From Actinomycetota bacterium (GTDB taxonomy: Bacteria > Actinomycetota > Acidimicrobiia > Acidimicrobiales > Poriferisodalaceae): a stretch of DNA of 64,000 nucleotides. Made by a program: the position numbers and the translations under genes. Below the pieces are notes generated by a model. It was not told the origin of the DNA and made no database searches. It saw nothing but the letters and a program-made list of their open reading frames with translations. How positions within the stretch are numbered: the first letter of the stretch is position 1; every line of letters begins with the position of its first letter. The stretch lies in NCBI GenBank assembly GCA_014238065.1, contig JABABU010000040.1, positions 1 to 64,000 of the forward strand. Direction: 5' to 3'. Of the stretch, positions 18,402-26,140 are shown one piece after another.

Positions 18402-19301
18402 ATGGCAACGTCCGTCACGATCACCGGTACTGGCTGTCCGATTCCCGACGCTGAGCGGGCGGGGCCAGGCGTGCTGGTTCGGTGCGACGAAATGACCTTG
18501 CAATTCGATGTCGGCCGGTCCACCGTGCAACGTCTCGCGGGAGCGCAGGTGTGGGTACCTGATCTATCTGCAGTGTTCATCACGCACCACCACAGCGATC
18601 ACCTGACGGGGCTTACTGATCTGCTGCTGACCCGTTGGATCATGGACAGGACCGACAGAACTTGTGCCTTGCCGGTCATTGCTCCGAGCGGCCCTTCTGC
18701 CAACTGTGTGTCGGGCATCCTGGATGGATGGGAGGACGACATTGAGGTTCGCGCTGCACACGCGGGACGGTCGTCGCGACCTGCGATGAACCTCATTCCG
18801 TTCGACATCCCCGATCGTCCGACCGAGGTGTGGAGGGACGGTGACGTTGTCGTGACCGCTGGTCAGGTACGGCACGAACCGTGCCCGAACTCGGTCGGAT
18901 ACCGGATCGACACGCCAGATGGGTCTGTGGCGATCACCGGCGACACGGTCGTCTGTGACGAGGTCGCCGAACTTGCGGATGGCGTTGATGTGCTGGTCTA
19001 TGAAGCAATGCGGTTCGCGTTCTTTGACGACCTACCTGTGCATCGCCGGTTCATCAGGGACTATCACGCAGACACACGTCTCATCGGTAGGCAAGCTGCC
19101 GCTCTCGGGGTGCCGAAGCTCATCCTGACCCATCTCATCCCAGGACCTACGACCGGCGCGGAGAGACAGGCATTCGTGGATGACGTCCGATCCGGCGGTT
19201 ATGAGGGCGAACTGACAGTCGCCGACGACCTCTACACGACAGCGGTTGGTGAGGCGGTGCTCGACGTCCGAGAGATCGTTCAGGCCGAAGAACGCTCCTG
19301 A
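18402..19301 (+). CDS. metallo-beta-lactamase-fold hydrolase, RNase Z-like
   Basis: 299 residues. The zinc motif HHHSDHLTG (HxHxDH) is near residue 66, preceded by 'GTGCPIPDAERAGPG', which is typical of the RNase Z/arylsulfatase branch. Further metal ligands are in 'VRHEPCPN' and 'AITGDT', and the closing His is in 'ILTHLIPGP'. Either tRNA 3' processing-type endonuclease or a small-molecule hydrolase is possible; the length and the N-terminal motif favour the RNase Z-like small-molecule group. It is monocistronic, divergent from the GGDEF-EAL gene. Confidence 0.8.
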   Translation: MATSVTITGTGCPIPDAERAGPGVLVRCDEMTLQFDVGRSTVQRLAGAQVWVPDLSAVFITHHHSDHLTGLTDLLLTRWIMDRTDRTCALPVIAPSGPSANCVSGILDGWEDDIEVRAAHAGRSSRPAMNLIPFDIPDRPTEVWRDGDVVVTAGQVRHEPCPNSVGYRIDTPDGSVAITGDTVVCDEVAELADGVDVLVYEAMRFAFFDDLPVHRRFIRDYHADTRLIGRQAAALGVPKLILTHLIPGPTTGAERQAFVDDVRSGGYEGELTVADDLYTTAVGEAVLDVREIVQAEERS

Positions 19302-19431
19302 GCCTCGGTTCGTCAACGACGACCTGCCGAAGTACATGAAGAGCATCGACAGGATGATTGCCGGGTACCAGGCGAGCCTTGCACGAACGGCTCGGACCTC
19401 TGGCCTCGACAGGCTCAACTCGCGCTGAGCG

Positions 19432-20136
19432 TCATGAGGATTCAGGCGTCGTCCGATCCTCGAGCACTTGGGCGATCTCGGGACCAACGATGCCTTCGAA
19501 CTCGGCCCTCAGGCTCACCGCAACCGCGACCTCACCGACGTAGGCGTTGGGGAGGTCGCCGTCGTGTCGGTGTTCGGTGCAACACCAGGCGAGAGCTTCG
19601 CCGTCTTCCCCCCAGTCCGAGCGTCGCCAGCGCCGCAGTGTTTTGGCGCCGTCGTTTTCGGTGTCGACGCGGACGGGCACCTGCCAGCAAATCGTGGGGC
19701 GCCAGTCATTTGGTGACTCGTCTTCATCCAGCGCCGCGATGTACAAAGCGCATCCTTCTCCGCCGCCGAAGCCGGGACGGTTGTGAAAGATGCACGCGCC
19801 GTTGACCACTCTGGTGGCGCGACCAGCGTTCGTGTTCTCGGGTGCGTCGCGTAGCACGCCGTGTTCGGCCGCATCAGCATGATTCTCGAAGTGCTTCGGC
19901 TCGAGCATCATGCCTAGCGCTCCGATGAGCTTTGTCTCGTCTTCGCCGAGGAGGTGAGCCCCCTCGCTACAACATCCCTGGGAAAGTTCTGGTGCCGGTC
20001 GATCCAGGATTCCTTGGCAACCGTTACCCCAGAGGCACTGCCAATTCGAATCGGTGAACGCGACATCGATACGCCAACGTGTGCCATCGACAGGATCGGT
20101 GAACTCTTCGAACCGTTCCGTCCCGCCAGCTGACAT
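19432..20136 (-). CDS. cysteine-rich protein of unknown function
   Basis: About 234 residues with Cys in clustered positions: 34, 40, 55 and 56, then 115, 129, 150, 185 and 186. The first group sits in 'CLWGNGCQG' and 'SQGCCSEGAHL', the second in 'NGACIFHNRPGFGGGEGCALY'. The pattern resembles metal-binding YkgJ/DUF3109-like proteins that co-ordinate zinc or an iron cluster. No catalytic motif is recognised. The start is ATG 20136 (a GTG two codons earlier is possible). It stands alone between a hydrolase and an NTPase gene. Confidence 0.65.
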   Translation of the reverse strand: MSAGGTERFEEFTDPVDGTRWRIDVAFTDSNWQCLWGNGCQGILDRPAPELSQGCCSEGAHLLGEDETKLIGALGMMLEPKHFENHADAAEHGVLRDAPENTNAGRATRVVNGACIFHNRPGFGGGEGCALYIAALDEDESPNDWRPTICWQVPVRVDTENDGAKTLRRWRRSDWGEDGEALAWCCTEHRHDGDLPNAYVGEVAVAVSLRAEFEGIVGPEIAQVLEDRTTPESS

Positions 20137-20254
20137 GGCCACGACTGTAGGGGAGTGCCGGCGTCGGTGATCGTGACTGAGGCAGGCACTACTCCTGGTT
20201 TGGGAACTCCGACATTGGGAACCCGGATTCGGACTCTCACCGGCATTCCGGACG

Positions 20255-20401
20255 GTGACGCGACATCAGCACGATCGGGCCGAGCGCCGTTTCGGAGTCG
20301 GCGAAGTTGACATCAACACCGGCAGGGACATCCACGGCACGACGACGCTTGGCGCGAAGTTGGTCAGAGAGCTCACGGGAGCGATGATCGCCCGATCCTG
20401 A
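20255..20401 (+). CDS. possible small ORF or gene remnant (48 codons)
   Basis: A GTG-started frame ends in 'GVGEVDINTGRDIHGTTTLG...LVRELTGAMIARS'. Its third positions are mostly G or C and its amino-acid composition looks like a real protein, unlike the Ser/Pro/Thr-rich antisense frame. The same frame is open upstream to about 20180 without a good start. It ends 35 bp before the NTPase gene. It may be a small protein or the C-terminal scrap of a lost gene. There is no ribosome binding site. Confidence 0.2.
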   Translation: MTRHQHDRAERRFGVGEVDINTGRDIHGTTTLGAKLVRELTGAMIARS

Positions 20402-20436
20402 AGCGACGAGCCTCCGGCGCGATAGTTTCCGGCGTG

Positions 20437-21045
20437 ATGTCGCCTGCCAAGAAGATCGCCTTCATCGGCTCGCACTCAGTTCGAAAGACCAACGCTGTGC
20501 ACTCTTTCGCCGGTGCGGTCGGCCGGAGTGGACGCAGCGTCGAGGTCGGTCGCGAAGTGGTTCGCTTCAGCCCGCTCGGGTTGAACGAGGGTGCGACGCC
20601 TGAAGCTCAGCTGTGGGCGATTGTGGCGCAGATTCGACAAGAACTCGAACTTCGTACGCAAGCCGACGTTCTCGTGCTCGATCGGGCGGTGATCGACAAC
20701 TTCGCCTACTTCATGCGCGCCACCGGTGGCGAAGATCCCTTCGATGTCAAGCCGTTGGTTCGTAACTGGTGCGACACCTACGACCTCTTCGTCCGCCTTC
20801 GGCCGGACACCCCGTTGAAAGCCGACGGTGTTCGGAGTACGAACGAACGCTTCCGCAACGAGATCGAGAAGATTCTCGACCTGATCATCCCACAGTACGT
20901 CGACCCCGATCGACTGGTTGAGATCAGGGCATCGGAGATCACAGAGACGTTCGCGTGGGGCCCGCTGCTCGAGCGACTCTGCGGCCCGGAGACCGACGAC
21001 GCCGATCCGAAGCCCGTGGAGTACAGCCCGACGTTGTGGGACTGA
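20437..21045 (+). CDS. NadR-like AAA ATPase/kinase with altered P-loop
   Basis: 202 residues of the AAA_28/NadR kinase type: a P-loop near the N-terminus, 'VLVLDRAVIDNFAYFMRATGGED' in the Walker B/lid region, 'YDLFVRLRPDTPL' and a C-terminal helical part. The P-loop reads GSHSVRKT (residues 11-18): Arg16 takes the place of the conserved Gly before Lys17-Thr18. Members phosphorylate nucleosides or act as NTP-dependent regulators. Substrate unknown. ATG 20437 is preferred over GTG 20434. Confidence 0.7.
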   Translation: MSPAKKIAFIGSHSVRKTNAVHSFAGAVGRSGRSVEVGREVVRFSPLGLNEGATPEAQLWAIVAQIRQELELRTQADVLVLDRAVIDNFAYFMRATGGEDPFDVKPLVRNWCDTYDLFVRLRPDTPLKADGVRSTNERFRNEIEKILDLIIPQYVDPDRLVEIRASEITETFAWGPLLERLCGPETDDADPKPVEYSPTLWD

Positions 21046-21207
21046 AGGGCGTCAGACGAGCGAACGTGCGGCGTGATGGCGCCAAGCACAGAGACGGTCC
21101 TTCGAGCTTCAGCTCGCGAGCTGCAATGCGATCGGTGCTGATCGTCCGTTCGTGGATGTACCCGGAAAATTCTCGACATTGTCGGCGATCGGGCGCCCGA
21201 CTTTTGC

Positions 21208-22059
21208 ATGCGACACTGGTCCGCAGAAGGGACTTTGGTCCACACTTGCTCGGTGATTCTTGTCGCAACGGTCGAGGGTGAACTCGATGCGGTGGCGTTG
21301 CGTCTCGCCGATCTCGAAGCTTCAGTGGTCGAGGTGAAGTCCACGAGTCCGCGCCGACGAGTCGTGCTTGCCGCTGCGACCGACGAGTGGGCAGCGGAGA
21401 AGATCACGGCAACTCTGCGTTCCGAGGGGCTGATGGTTGCGTCCCGACCTGATGAAGGTGTGCGCCTTGCCCGTTGGTCTCACGTCACACGCCCGGTCAC
21501 CATTGCTGGCCGCGTCACTGTCGCGTTCGCCTGGTCGGAACACGATCAAGGAGGTCTCCCGCGCGTGATCGAACTCGGCTACGGCGGATTCGGTAACGCT
21601 CAGCACCCAACGACGCGGCTTGTGATTGAGGCGCTGGCCGACCGTGTCGCTAGGGGCGATCAGGTTCTCGATGTCGGGTGCGGCAGCGGTGTACTTGGAC
21701 TGTGTTCGCTCGCGCTTGGCGCTGATCGCATGGTGGGAGTTGATCTTGATGAACGTGCGGTACTGGCTACCTCGCGACACGCCGTCGTCAATGGAATGGG
21801 TTCTCGCGTCGAAGTCACCGCTGGCTTCCTCGAGAGCATCGACGCCACGTTCGATGTCGTGGTCGCGAACATCGCAAGAGCAGGAATCGTCGAGTTGGCC
21901 GACCAACTCGTTGCCAAGGTGGCGCCTGGCGGATGGATTGCAGTGAGCGGAATCACACCATCGCAGTGCACTCAGGTGACCGAGTTCCTACGACCGCTGC
22001 GAGAAGTCGGACGCCGAGTTGACGGCGATTGGTCGGTTGTCGTTCTGTCCCGAACGTGA
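21208..22059 (+). CDS. prmA: ribosomal protein L11 methyltransferase-like enzyme
   Basis: 283 residues. The substrate-recognition region ends in 'GFGNAQHPTTRLVIEAL', followed by SAM motif I 'VLDVGCGSGVLGLCSLALGAD', motif II 'GVDLDERAVLATSRH', 'VEVTAGFLESID' and 'VVVANIARAGIVELADQL', all PrmA-like. PrmA trimethylates lysines and the N-terminus of ribosomal protein L11. The N-terminal L11-binding domain is weakly conserved here. The start is uncertain among ATG 21208, TTG 21235 and GTG 21253. Confidence 0.75.
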   Translation: MRHWSAEGTLVHTCSVILVATVEGELDAVALRLADLEASVVEVKSTSPRRRVVLAAATDEWAAEKITATLRSEGLMVASRPDEGVRLARWSHVTRPVTIAGRVTVAFAWSEHDQGGLPRVIELGYGGFGNAQHPTTRLVIEALADRVARGDQVLDVGCGSGVLGLCSLALGADRMVGVDLDERAVLATSRHAVVNGMGSRVEVTAGFLESIDATFDVVVANIARAGIVELADQLVAKVAPGGWIAVSGITPSQCTQVTEFLRPLREVGRRVDGDWSVVVLSRT

Positions 22060-22257
22060 TTCGAGAAACAGTCCGGGTTGCAACAGCGTAGGGTCGGCCC
22101 GGCCCGACTGAAGTGGCGAACTCCGATCGAAGTGCTGCTCGTATTGTGGCGGCGTGCCGACCGATCGCGACGAAGAGGGACCCATGGGCGACGTCACGAT
22201 CCGTCTCGCCGACGTGCAATCCAATCGGCCGGCTGACCTGGCATAAGGTCACGGGCC

Positions 22258-23211
22258 ATGGAGTTCTTCGACGCGGCTCGGCTGACTGAGCTATTGGCCT
22301 GGCCTGAGCTGATCGACTCGATCAGTGACATTCTTCATGAACCGGTGGCCGAATCGCCGGAACGACACGTGCATCCCGTCGCAGCCGACGGCAGCGACGA
22401 CGACATGTTGTTGCTCATGCCCGCATGGATCCCCGGCCAGGCCATCGGCGTGAAGATGGTGACGTTCTTCGCCAGCAACACCGAACGTGGCCTCGCCAAC
22501 ATCAACGCCAGCTATGTGTTGATGGATGGCAAAACCGGGGTGCCCCTCGCGGTGATGGACGGCGAGGAGTTGGGCTCGCGGCGCACGATGGCAGCTTCGG
22601 CGCTCGCGGCTCGCTCGCTCGCTAGGACTGACGCAAGACGGCTGCTGGTGGTCGGAACGGGACAACTCTCGCCGTTCGCGGTTGCCGCGCACTGCGCGGT
22701 GCGGTCGATCACGCACGTGGAGGTGTGGGGGAGAGACGAGGCGAAGGCGGCTGATGTGGTTCGCCATGTAGCGGCTCTCGGCATCGAGGCCACGACTTCG
22801 GCTGATCTCGACGCCAGCGTGGCTGGCGCCGACATCATCTCGTCCGTCACGAGTGCTGGCTCACCGCTTATCAAAGGTGATTTGCTGCAGCCGGGGACTC
22901 ACCTCGATCTCGTCGGGAGTTTCAAGGCCGACATGCGAGAGTCAGATGACGAGTGCGCCCGGCGGGCAACGGTGTTCGTCGACACGTTCGAGGGGGCGAG
23001 CCTGAGCGGCGACATCAGCCAACCACTCGAGGTGGGCATCCTGTCGCCTGCCGATCTTGTCGTCGACCTGAAGGCGCTGGCCACTGGAGCCCATCCTGGT
23101 CGGGTGACCGAAGCAGAGATCACAATGTACAAGTCAGCAGGATTTGCGCTCGAGGACCTGGCAGCGGCGCGTCTCGCGTACCGGCTCGCAGCTGCTGAAT
23201 CGACTCGGTAG
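22258..23211 (+). CDS. ornithine cyclodeaminase / mu-crystallin family oxidoreductase
   Basis: 317 residues with the OCD/mu-crystallin fold. 'PGQAIGVKMVTFFASNTERGL' carries the substrate Lys, followed by 'TGVPLAVMDGEELGSRRTMAASALAA'. The NAD-binding segment is 'RLLVVGTGQLSPFAVAAH', and 'ADIISSVTSAGSPLI' and 'DLVGSFKADMRE' complete the pattern. The reaction is an NAD(P)-dependent cyclodeamination, imine reduction or alanine-dehydrogenase-type step; the substrate is unknown. The position 47 bp after a short spacer downstream of prmA does not inform its role. Confidence 0.85.
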   Translation: MEFFDAARLTELLAWPELIDSISDILHEPVAESPERHVHPVAADGSDDDMLLLMPAWIPGQAIGVKMVTFFASNTERGLANINASYVLMDGKTGVPLAVMDGEELGSRRTMAASALAARSLARTDARRLLVVGTGQLSPFAVAAHCAVRSITHVEVWGRDEAKAADVVRHVAALGIEATTSADLDASVAGADIISSVTSAGSPLIKGDLLQPGTHLDLVGSFKADMRESDDECARRATVFVDTFEGASLSGDISQPLEVGILSPADLVVDLKALATGAHPGRVTEAEITMYKSAGFALEDLAAARLAYRLAAAESTR

Positions 23212-23299
23212 CGCCTGCGAGTTGTTTTCCAGGTCAGGTGACCGAACCTCGATCTCCGTGAACGCTTCCGATCATTCGCCGGCCACAGGATCAAGCTCT

Positions 23300-24454
23300 T
23301 CAGGTCGACAGCGACGAGCGGTAACCAGCTGTGATGTTGGCAGCGAGCCAGTCGGTGTCGTCGTGGCGCGGAAGCTCGTAGCTCGGCGGTCCCTTGCAGC
23401 TGATCCGGTACATCAGCCTTGCGTCCTTGGGGTCGTTGATGACCTTCTTGTGCGGAGGGGCGGTGTGCAGTGTCGAGAAGTTGCTCCAGATGGTGACGTC
23501 GCCGGGCGTGTGGACATGGTCGTACCTGAACTGTGGCTGGAGGCAGTGCGCTTCAAGTCTGTCGAAGAAGTGGCGGGAAGCTTCCGCAGACATCCCCTCG
23601 ATTTCGGCAGGGGCGATCCGTCTGCCGCGTGATGCCCATACCGGGCTGTGCAACGACTTCATGCCGGTCCTCGGGTTCACCCGCACAAGCGGTATCAGCC
23701 AGCCGTCGTCACTCTTCCTGAAGCGCCGTCTGACCATGATGGTGTCGAGTTCGCATTGCTCGGTCTCAGCAAGCGATGCGTATGCAGCAGCGGTGTCTGC
23801 GTAGGCCGTCTCGCCGTTGAGTGGTAGCGCTTCACGCAGTTTCGCCAGCTCTTGGGACGAGTCAGGGTGATAGAAGCCCGGTTCGCGTGGAGGGTTCGTG
23901 ACCCACGTGCCCAGACTGCTGTTTCGGGTACGTGGAACTTGCTGCACATAGAACATGCTGGTCGAGAGCGGTACGGGTTCGAACTCGATGTCGGTATGCC
24001 AGTGCTGGCCGCCTGCCGACAGTTCTACCTTGTCCCGACCCCCACCGGGAACGTTGGTGACGATGTAAACCGCAGGACTGTCGGCCCCATCCATGCACTT
24101 GATCGAGTCAGGGAACGCCTCACGCACAAGCGTCGACGTTCTCCGTTCGACTGGTTGCAACGAGGGAGTGACGTGGCGGTTGCCGTAGTTCGAATAGTTG
24201 TTCGGATGGGCGATAGGTGCCCCGAAATGATTTGCGATCCGCTCCAGATGGGTGACGACGAAGTCATGCTGGTCCTGGCTCGGGAACGTCACGATCTGGA
24301 ACCGGTCGACGAGTTCGATGAGCATTTCGGCCTGGGTTCCGGTCAGTTTTCGTGAGAGATCCAACCCTTCGACGCGTCGGCCCATCCGATCGTCGGTGGT
24401 CAGGGGAGACACCCTGACCTCGGCACCGAAGAGCTGTTGAAGTTGTTCGATCAC
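23300..24454 (-). CDS. TauD/TfdA-family Fe(II)/2-oxoglutarate dioxygenase
   Basis: 384 residues. The iron site is 'GQHWHTDIEFEP' with His153 and Asp155, the distal His is in 'WSNFSTLHTAPPH' and the cosubstrate Arg is in 'LMYRISCKGPP'. The N-terminal 'GRRVEGLDLSRKLTG' and 'RFQIVTFPSQ' are typical. It oxidises a sulfonate, aryloxy-acid or similar substrate using oxygen and 2-oxoglutarate. The gene lies 10 bp downstream of the LLM oxidoreductase gene at 24465, so the two probably form one operon under the TetR protein at 25558. Confidence 0.85.
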   Translation of the reverse strand: MIEQLQQLFGAEVRVSPLTTDDRMGRRVEGLDLSRKLTGTQAEMLIELVDRFQIVTFPSQDQHDFVVTHLERIANHFGAPIAHPNNYSNYGNRHVTPSLQPVERRTSTLVREAFPDSIKCMDGADSPAVYIVTNVPGGGRDKVELSAGGQHWHTDIEFEPVPLSTSMFYVQQVPRTRNSSLGTWVTNPPREPGFYHPDSSQELAKLREALPLNGETAYADTAAAYASLAETEQCELDTIMVRRRFRKSDDGWLIPLVRVNPRTGMKSLHSPVWASRGRRIAPAEIEGMSAEASRHFFDRLEAHCLQPQFRYDHVHTPGDVTIWSNFSTLHTAPPHKKVINDPKDARLMYRISCKGPPSYELPRHDDTDWLAANITAGYRSSLST

Positions 24455-24464
24455 GATCGCCCCG

Positions 24465-25430
24465 TCAGCTGGTCGCGGCTAGGCCGACCTCGCCGAGGAG
24501 GGCTATCCTGTCGGGATTGTGGCCGTTGCCTGGGAGGTTGACGGTGATTCCGTCGACGCCCATGTCCATGCAGGCCTGGAGTCGCTCGCCGACAGTGTCG
24601 GCGTCGCCATAGATCAGGATCGTTCTGATCATCTCCAGAATGTCGTCGTTCCAGCCTTTCGCTTCGGCAACCTCGCGGAGATCGCTCTCGGCTTCCTCCA
24701 TGGTGGGGGCAACGAGCGCCATCTGCAGCTTGGTGACCTTGATCTCCGAGCGGTCGCGGCCAAGGCGTTCGCAATGCTCGGCGAGAGCCTCGAGTTTTCT
24801 GGGAATCTCCTCGATGGCTCCACCGGACAAATTGGACTCGTCTGCGTACTGGGCGACCATACGGAGTGTCTTCTTCTCGCCGGAACCGCCGATCATGATC
24901 GGGATCTTCGAGATCGGTGCAGGTGAGTTGACAGCGTCGGTGACCTGATAATGCTTGCCGGTCAGGGTGACCGGTTGGCCGTTGAGCATCGGAACGATGA
25001 TCTGGAGAGCTTCCTCGAGTTTCTCGAACCGATCGGTGAAGGTTCCGAACTCATAGCCGAGGGCGTCATGCTCAAACTCGAACCAACCAGCGCCGATGCC
25101 GAGCGTCGCCCGGCCTCCGGATACGTGATCGAGGGCGGTGATGGTCTTCGCGAGCAGCGTGGGATTCCGGTACGTGTTGCCGGTGACGAGTGCTGAGAGT
25201 CGAACCGATTCGGTGTGCTGGGCGAGTGCTGAGAGGATCGTGTAACACTCGAACATGGGCTCGGTTGGGGCGCCGATGCCTGGCAGTTGGTAGAAGTGAT
25301 CCATCACGAAAACACGGTCGAATCCCGCTGTTTCAGCCGCCTTCGCTTGTGCGATGACGTTCTTGAACGTGTCCTCGGGAGCCATGCCCGGGTAGGTGAA
25401 GTTCGGAATCTGATAGCCGAGGCGGGTCAT
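24465..25430 (-). CDS. LLM-class F420-dependent oxidoreductase
   Basis: 321 residues, starting 'MTRLGYQIPNFTYPG'. The sequence 'GFDRVFVMDHFYQLPGIG', 'VRLSALVTGNTYRNPTLLAKTITALDHVSGGRATLGIGAGW' and 'KIPIMIGGSGEKKTLR' is the typical F420-dependent LLM pattern seen in mycobacterial families. The start ATG at 25430 follows CAGGAG with good spacing. It is transcribed divergently from the TetR regulator, and the intergenic half-sites lie about 50 bp upstream, so repression by that regulator is likely. Confidence 0.9.
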   Translation of the reverse strand: MTRLGYQIPNFTYPGMAPEDTFKNVIAQAKAAETAGFDRVFVMDHFYQLPGIGAPTEPMFECYTILSALAQHTESVRLSALVTGNTYRNPTLLAKTITALDHVSGGRATLGIGAGWFEFEHDALGYEFGTFTDRFEKLEEALQIIVPMLNGQPVTLTGKHYQVTDAVNSPAPISKIPIMIGGSGEKKTLRMVAQYADESNLSGGAIEEIPRKLEALAEHCERLGRDRSEIKVTKLQMALVAPTMEEAESDLREVAEAKGWNDDILEMIRTILIYGDADTVGERLQACMDMGVDGITVNLPGNGHNPDRIALLGEVGLAATS

Positions 25431-25475
25431 GTTGAACTCCTGCGGGTCGTTCTGCGCAGTTGGCCTGCTCAGAGA

Positions 25476-25534
25476 CTGACAAATTTCGGTAAAAGTGTCA
25501 GACGAAACCCTGACACAATCGCCTGAATGTGTCA
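25476..25534. promoter_or_regulatory. tandem TGACA-N14-TGTCA inverted repeats, candidate TetR operator
   Basis: Four half-sites are visible: TGACA at 25477, TGTCA at 25496, TGACA at 25511 and TGTCA at 25530. They form two identical arrangements TGACA-N14-TGTCA, and the middle pair also makes a perfect 7-bp inverted repeat with 8 bp between. The second dyad extends to TGACACA-N10-TGTGTCA. They lie between the divergent LLM gene and the TetR start, as expected of an autoregulated operator. Confidence 0.7.
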
Positions 25535-25557
25535 AGCTTTGTGCAGAAGGAGCCGAC

Positions 25558-26136
25558 ATGGCGAAGGATCTTGCAGCGACACGGCGGCAGACGATCCATG
25601 ATGCCGCCATCGCCGAGTTCTCAGACCGTGGATTCTCTGCGACCTCGATGGCCAACATCGCGCTCGCTGCCGACATGTCACGGCCGGCGCTGTATCAGTA
25701 CTTCAAGAACAAGACGGACATCTTCGCTTCCGCGTTCGTATCTCTCATCAACGATCATGTCGAAGCTGCCATCGGCGCCCTTGCCGGGCCAGGCTCGGTG
25801 GCCGAGCGGCTCGACTCGTTTCTCCAACGCTATGACGGTGACATGTGGCAACGACTGAGGGCATCGGCGCACTCCGACGAAATCCTCGAGGTCAAGAACG
25901 ATGAGGTGATGAAGCAAGTTCACGCCGCGATGTCGCGCCTACGCGATGGGCTCGCCACCTATCTGCGGGACGTGTCAGCTGCTGGTGTCGATGACGCGAA
26001 ACTCACTGGTTGGGTCGACGTCGTGCAGCTGTCGCCAAAGGGATTCAAGGCCGACCGCCCCCCGGTCTCGGTCTTTCGACGCCGACTGACGGTACTCGCT
26101 GACAGCGTCGCGGCCGATATCGCCGCTGGTCACTGA
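25558..26136 (+). CDS. TetR-family transcriptional regulator
   Basis: 192 residues. The N-terminal helix-turn-helix reads 'IHDAAIAEFSDRGFSATSMANIALAADMS', then 'ALYQYFKNKTDIFASAF'. The C-terminal ligand domain is divergent, ending in 'VSVFRRRLTVLADSVAADIAAGH', and shows no recognised effector site. ATG 25558 follows AGAAGGAG at good spacing. It diverges from the LLM/TauD pair and converges with the amine oxidase gene (stops 4 bp apart). It probably regulates the LLM operon and itself through the operator described; control of the amine genes would be indirect. Confidence 0.9.
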   Translation: MAKDLAATRRQTIHDAAIAEFSDRGFSATSMANIALAADMSRPALYQYFKNKTDIFASAFVSLINDHVEAAIGALAGPGSVAERLDSFLQRYDGDMWQRLRASAHSDEILEVKNDEVMKQVHAAMSRLRDGLATYLRDVSAAGVDDAKLTGWVDVVQLSPKGFKADRPPVSVFRRRLTVLADSVAADIAAGH

Positions 26137-26140
26137 GGTC

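Noticed and set aside
19246..19428. 60-codon plus-strand frame and opposite frame with a hydrophobic stretch ('YPAIILSMLFMYFG') around 19350
   Set aside because: Both overlap the 3' end of the RNase Z-like gene and neither has a start with a ribosome site; one hydrophobic run in an antisense frame is not enough.
21110..21123. Perfect 14-bp palindrome CAGCTCGCGAGCTG in the gap before prmA
   Set aside because: Perfect 14-bp palindromes are expected a few times per 64 kb by chance; there is no second copy or associated T-run here.
22154..22246. Possible 30-codon frame upstream of the ornithine-cyclodeaminase homologue
   Set aside because: Short, without a good ribosome site or any recognisable pattern; likely leader sequence.
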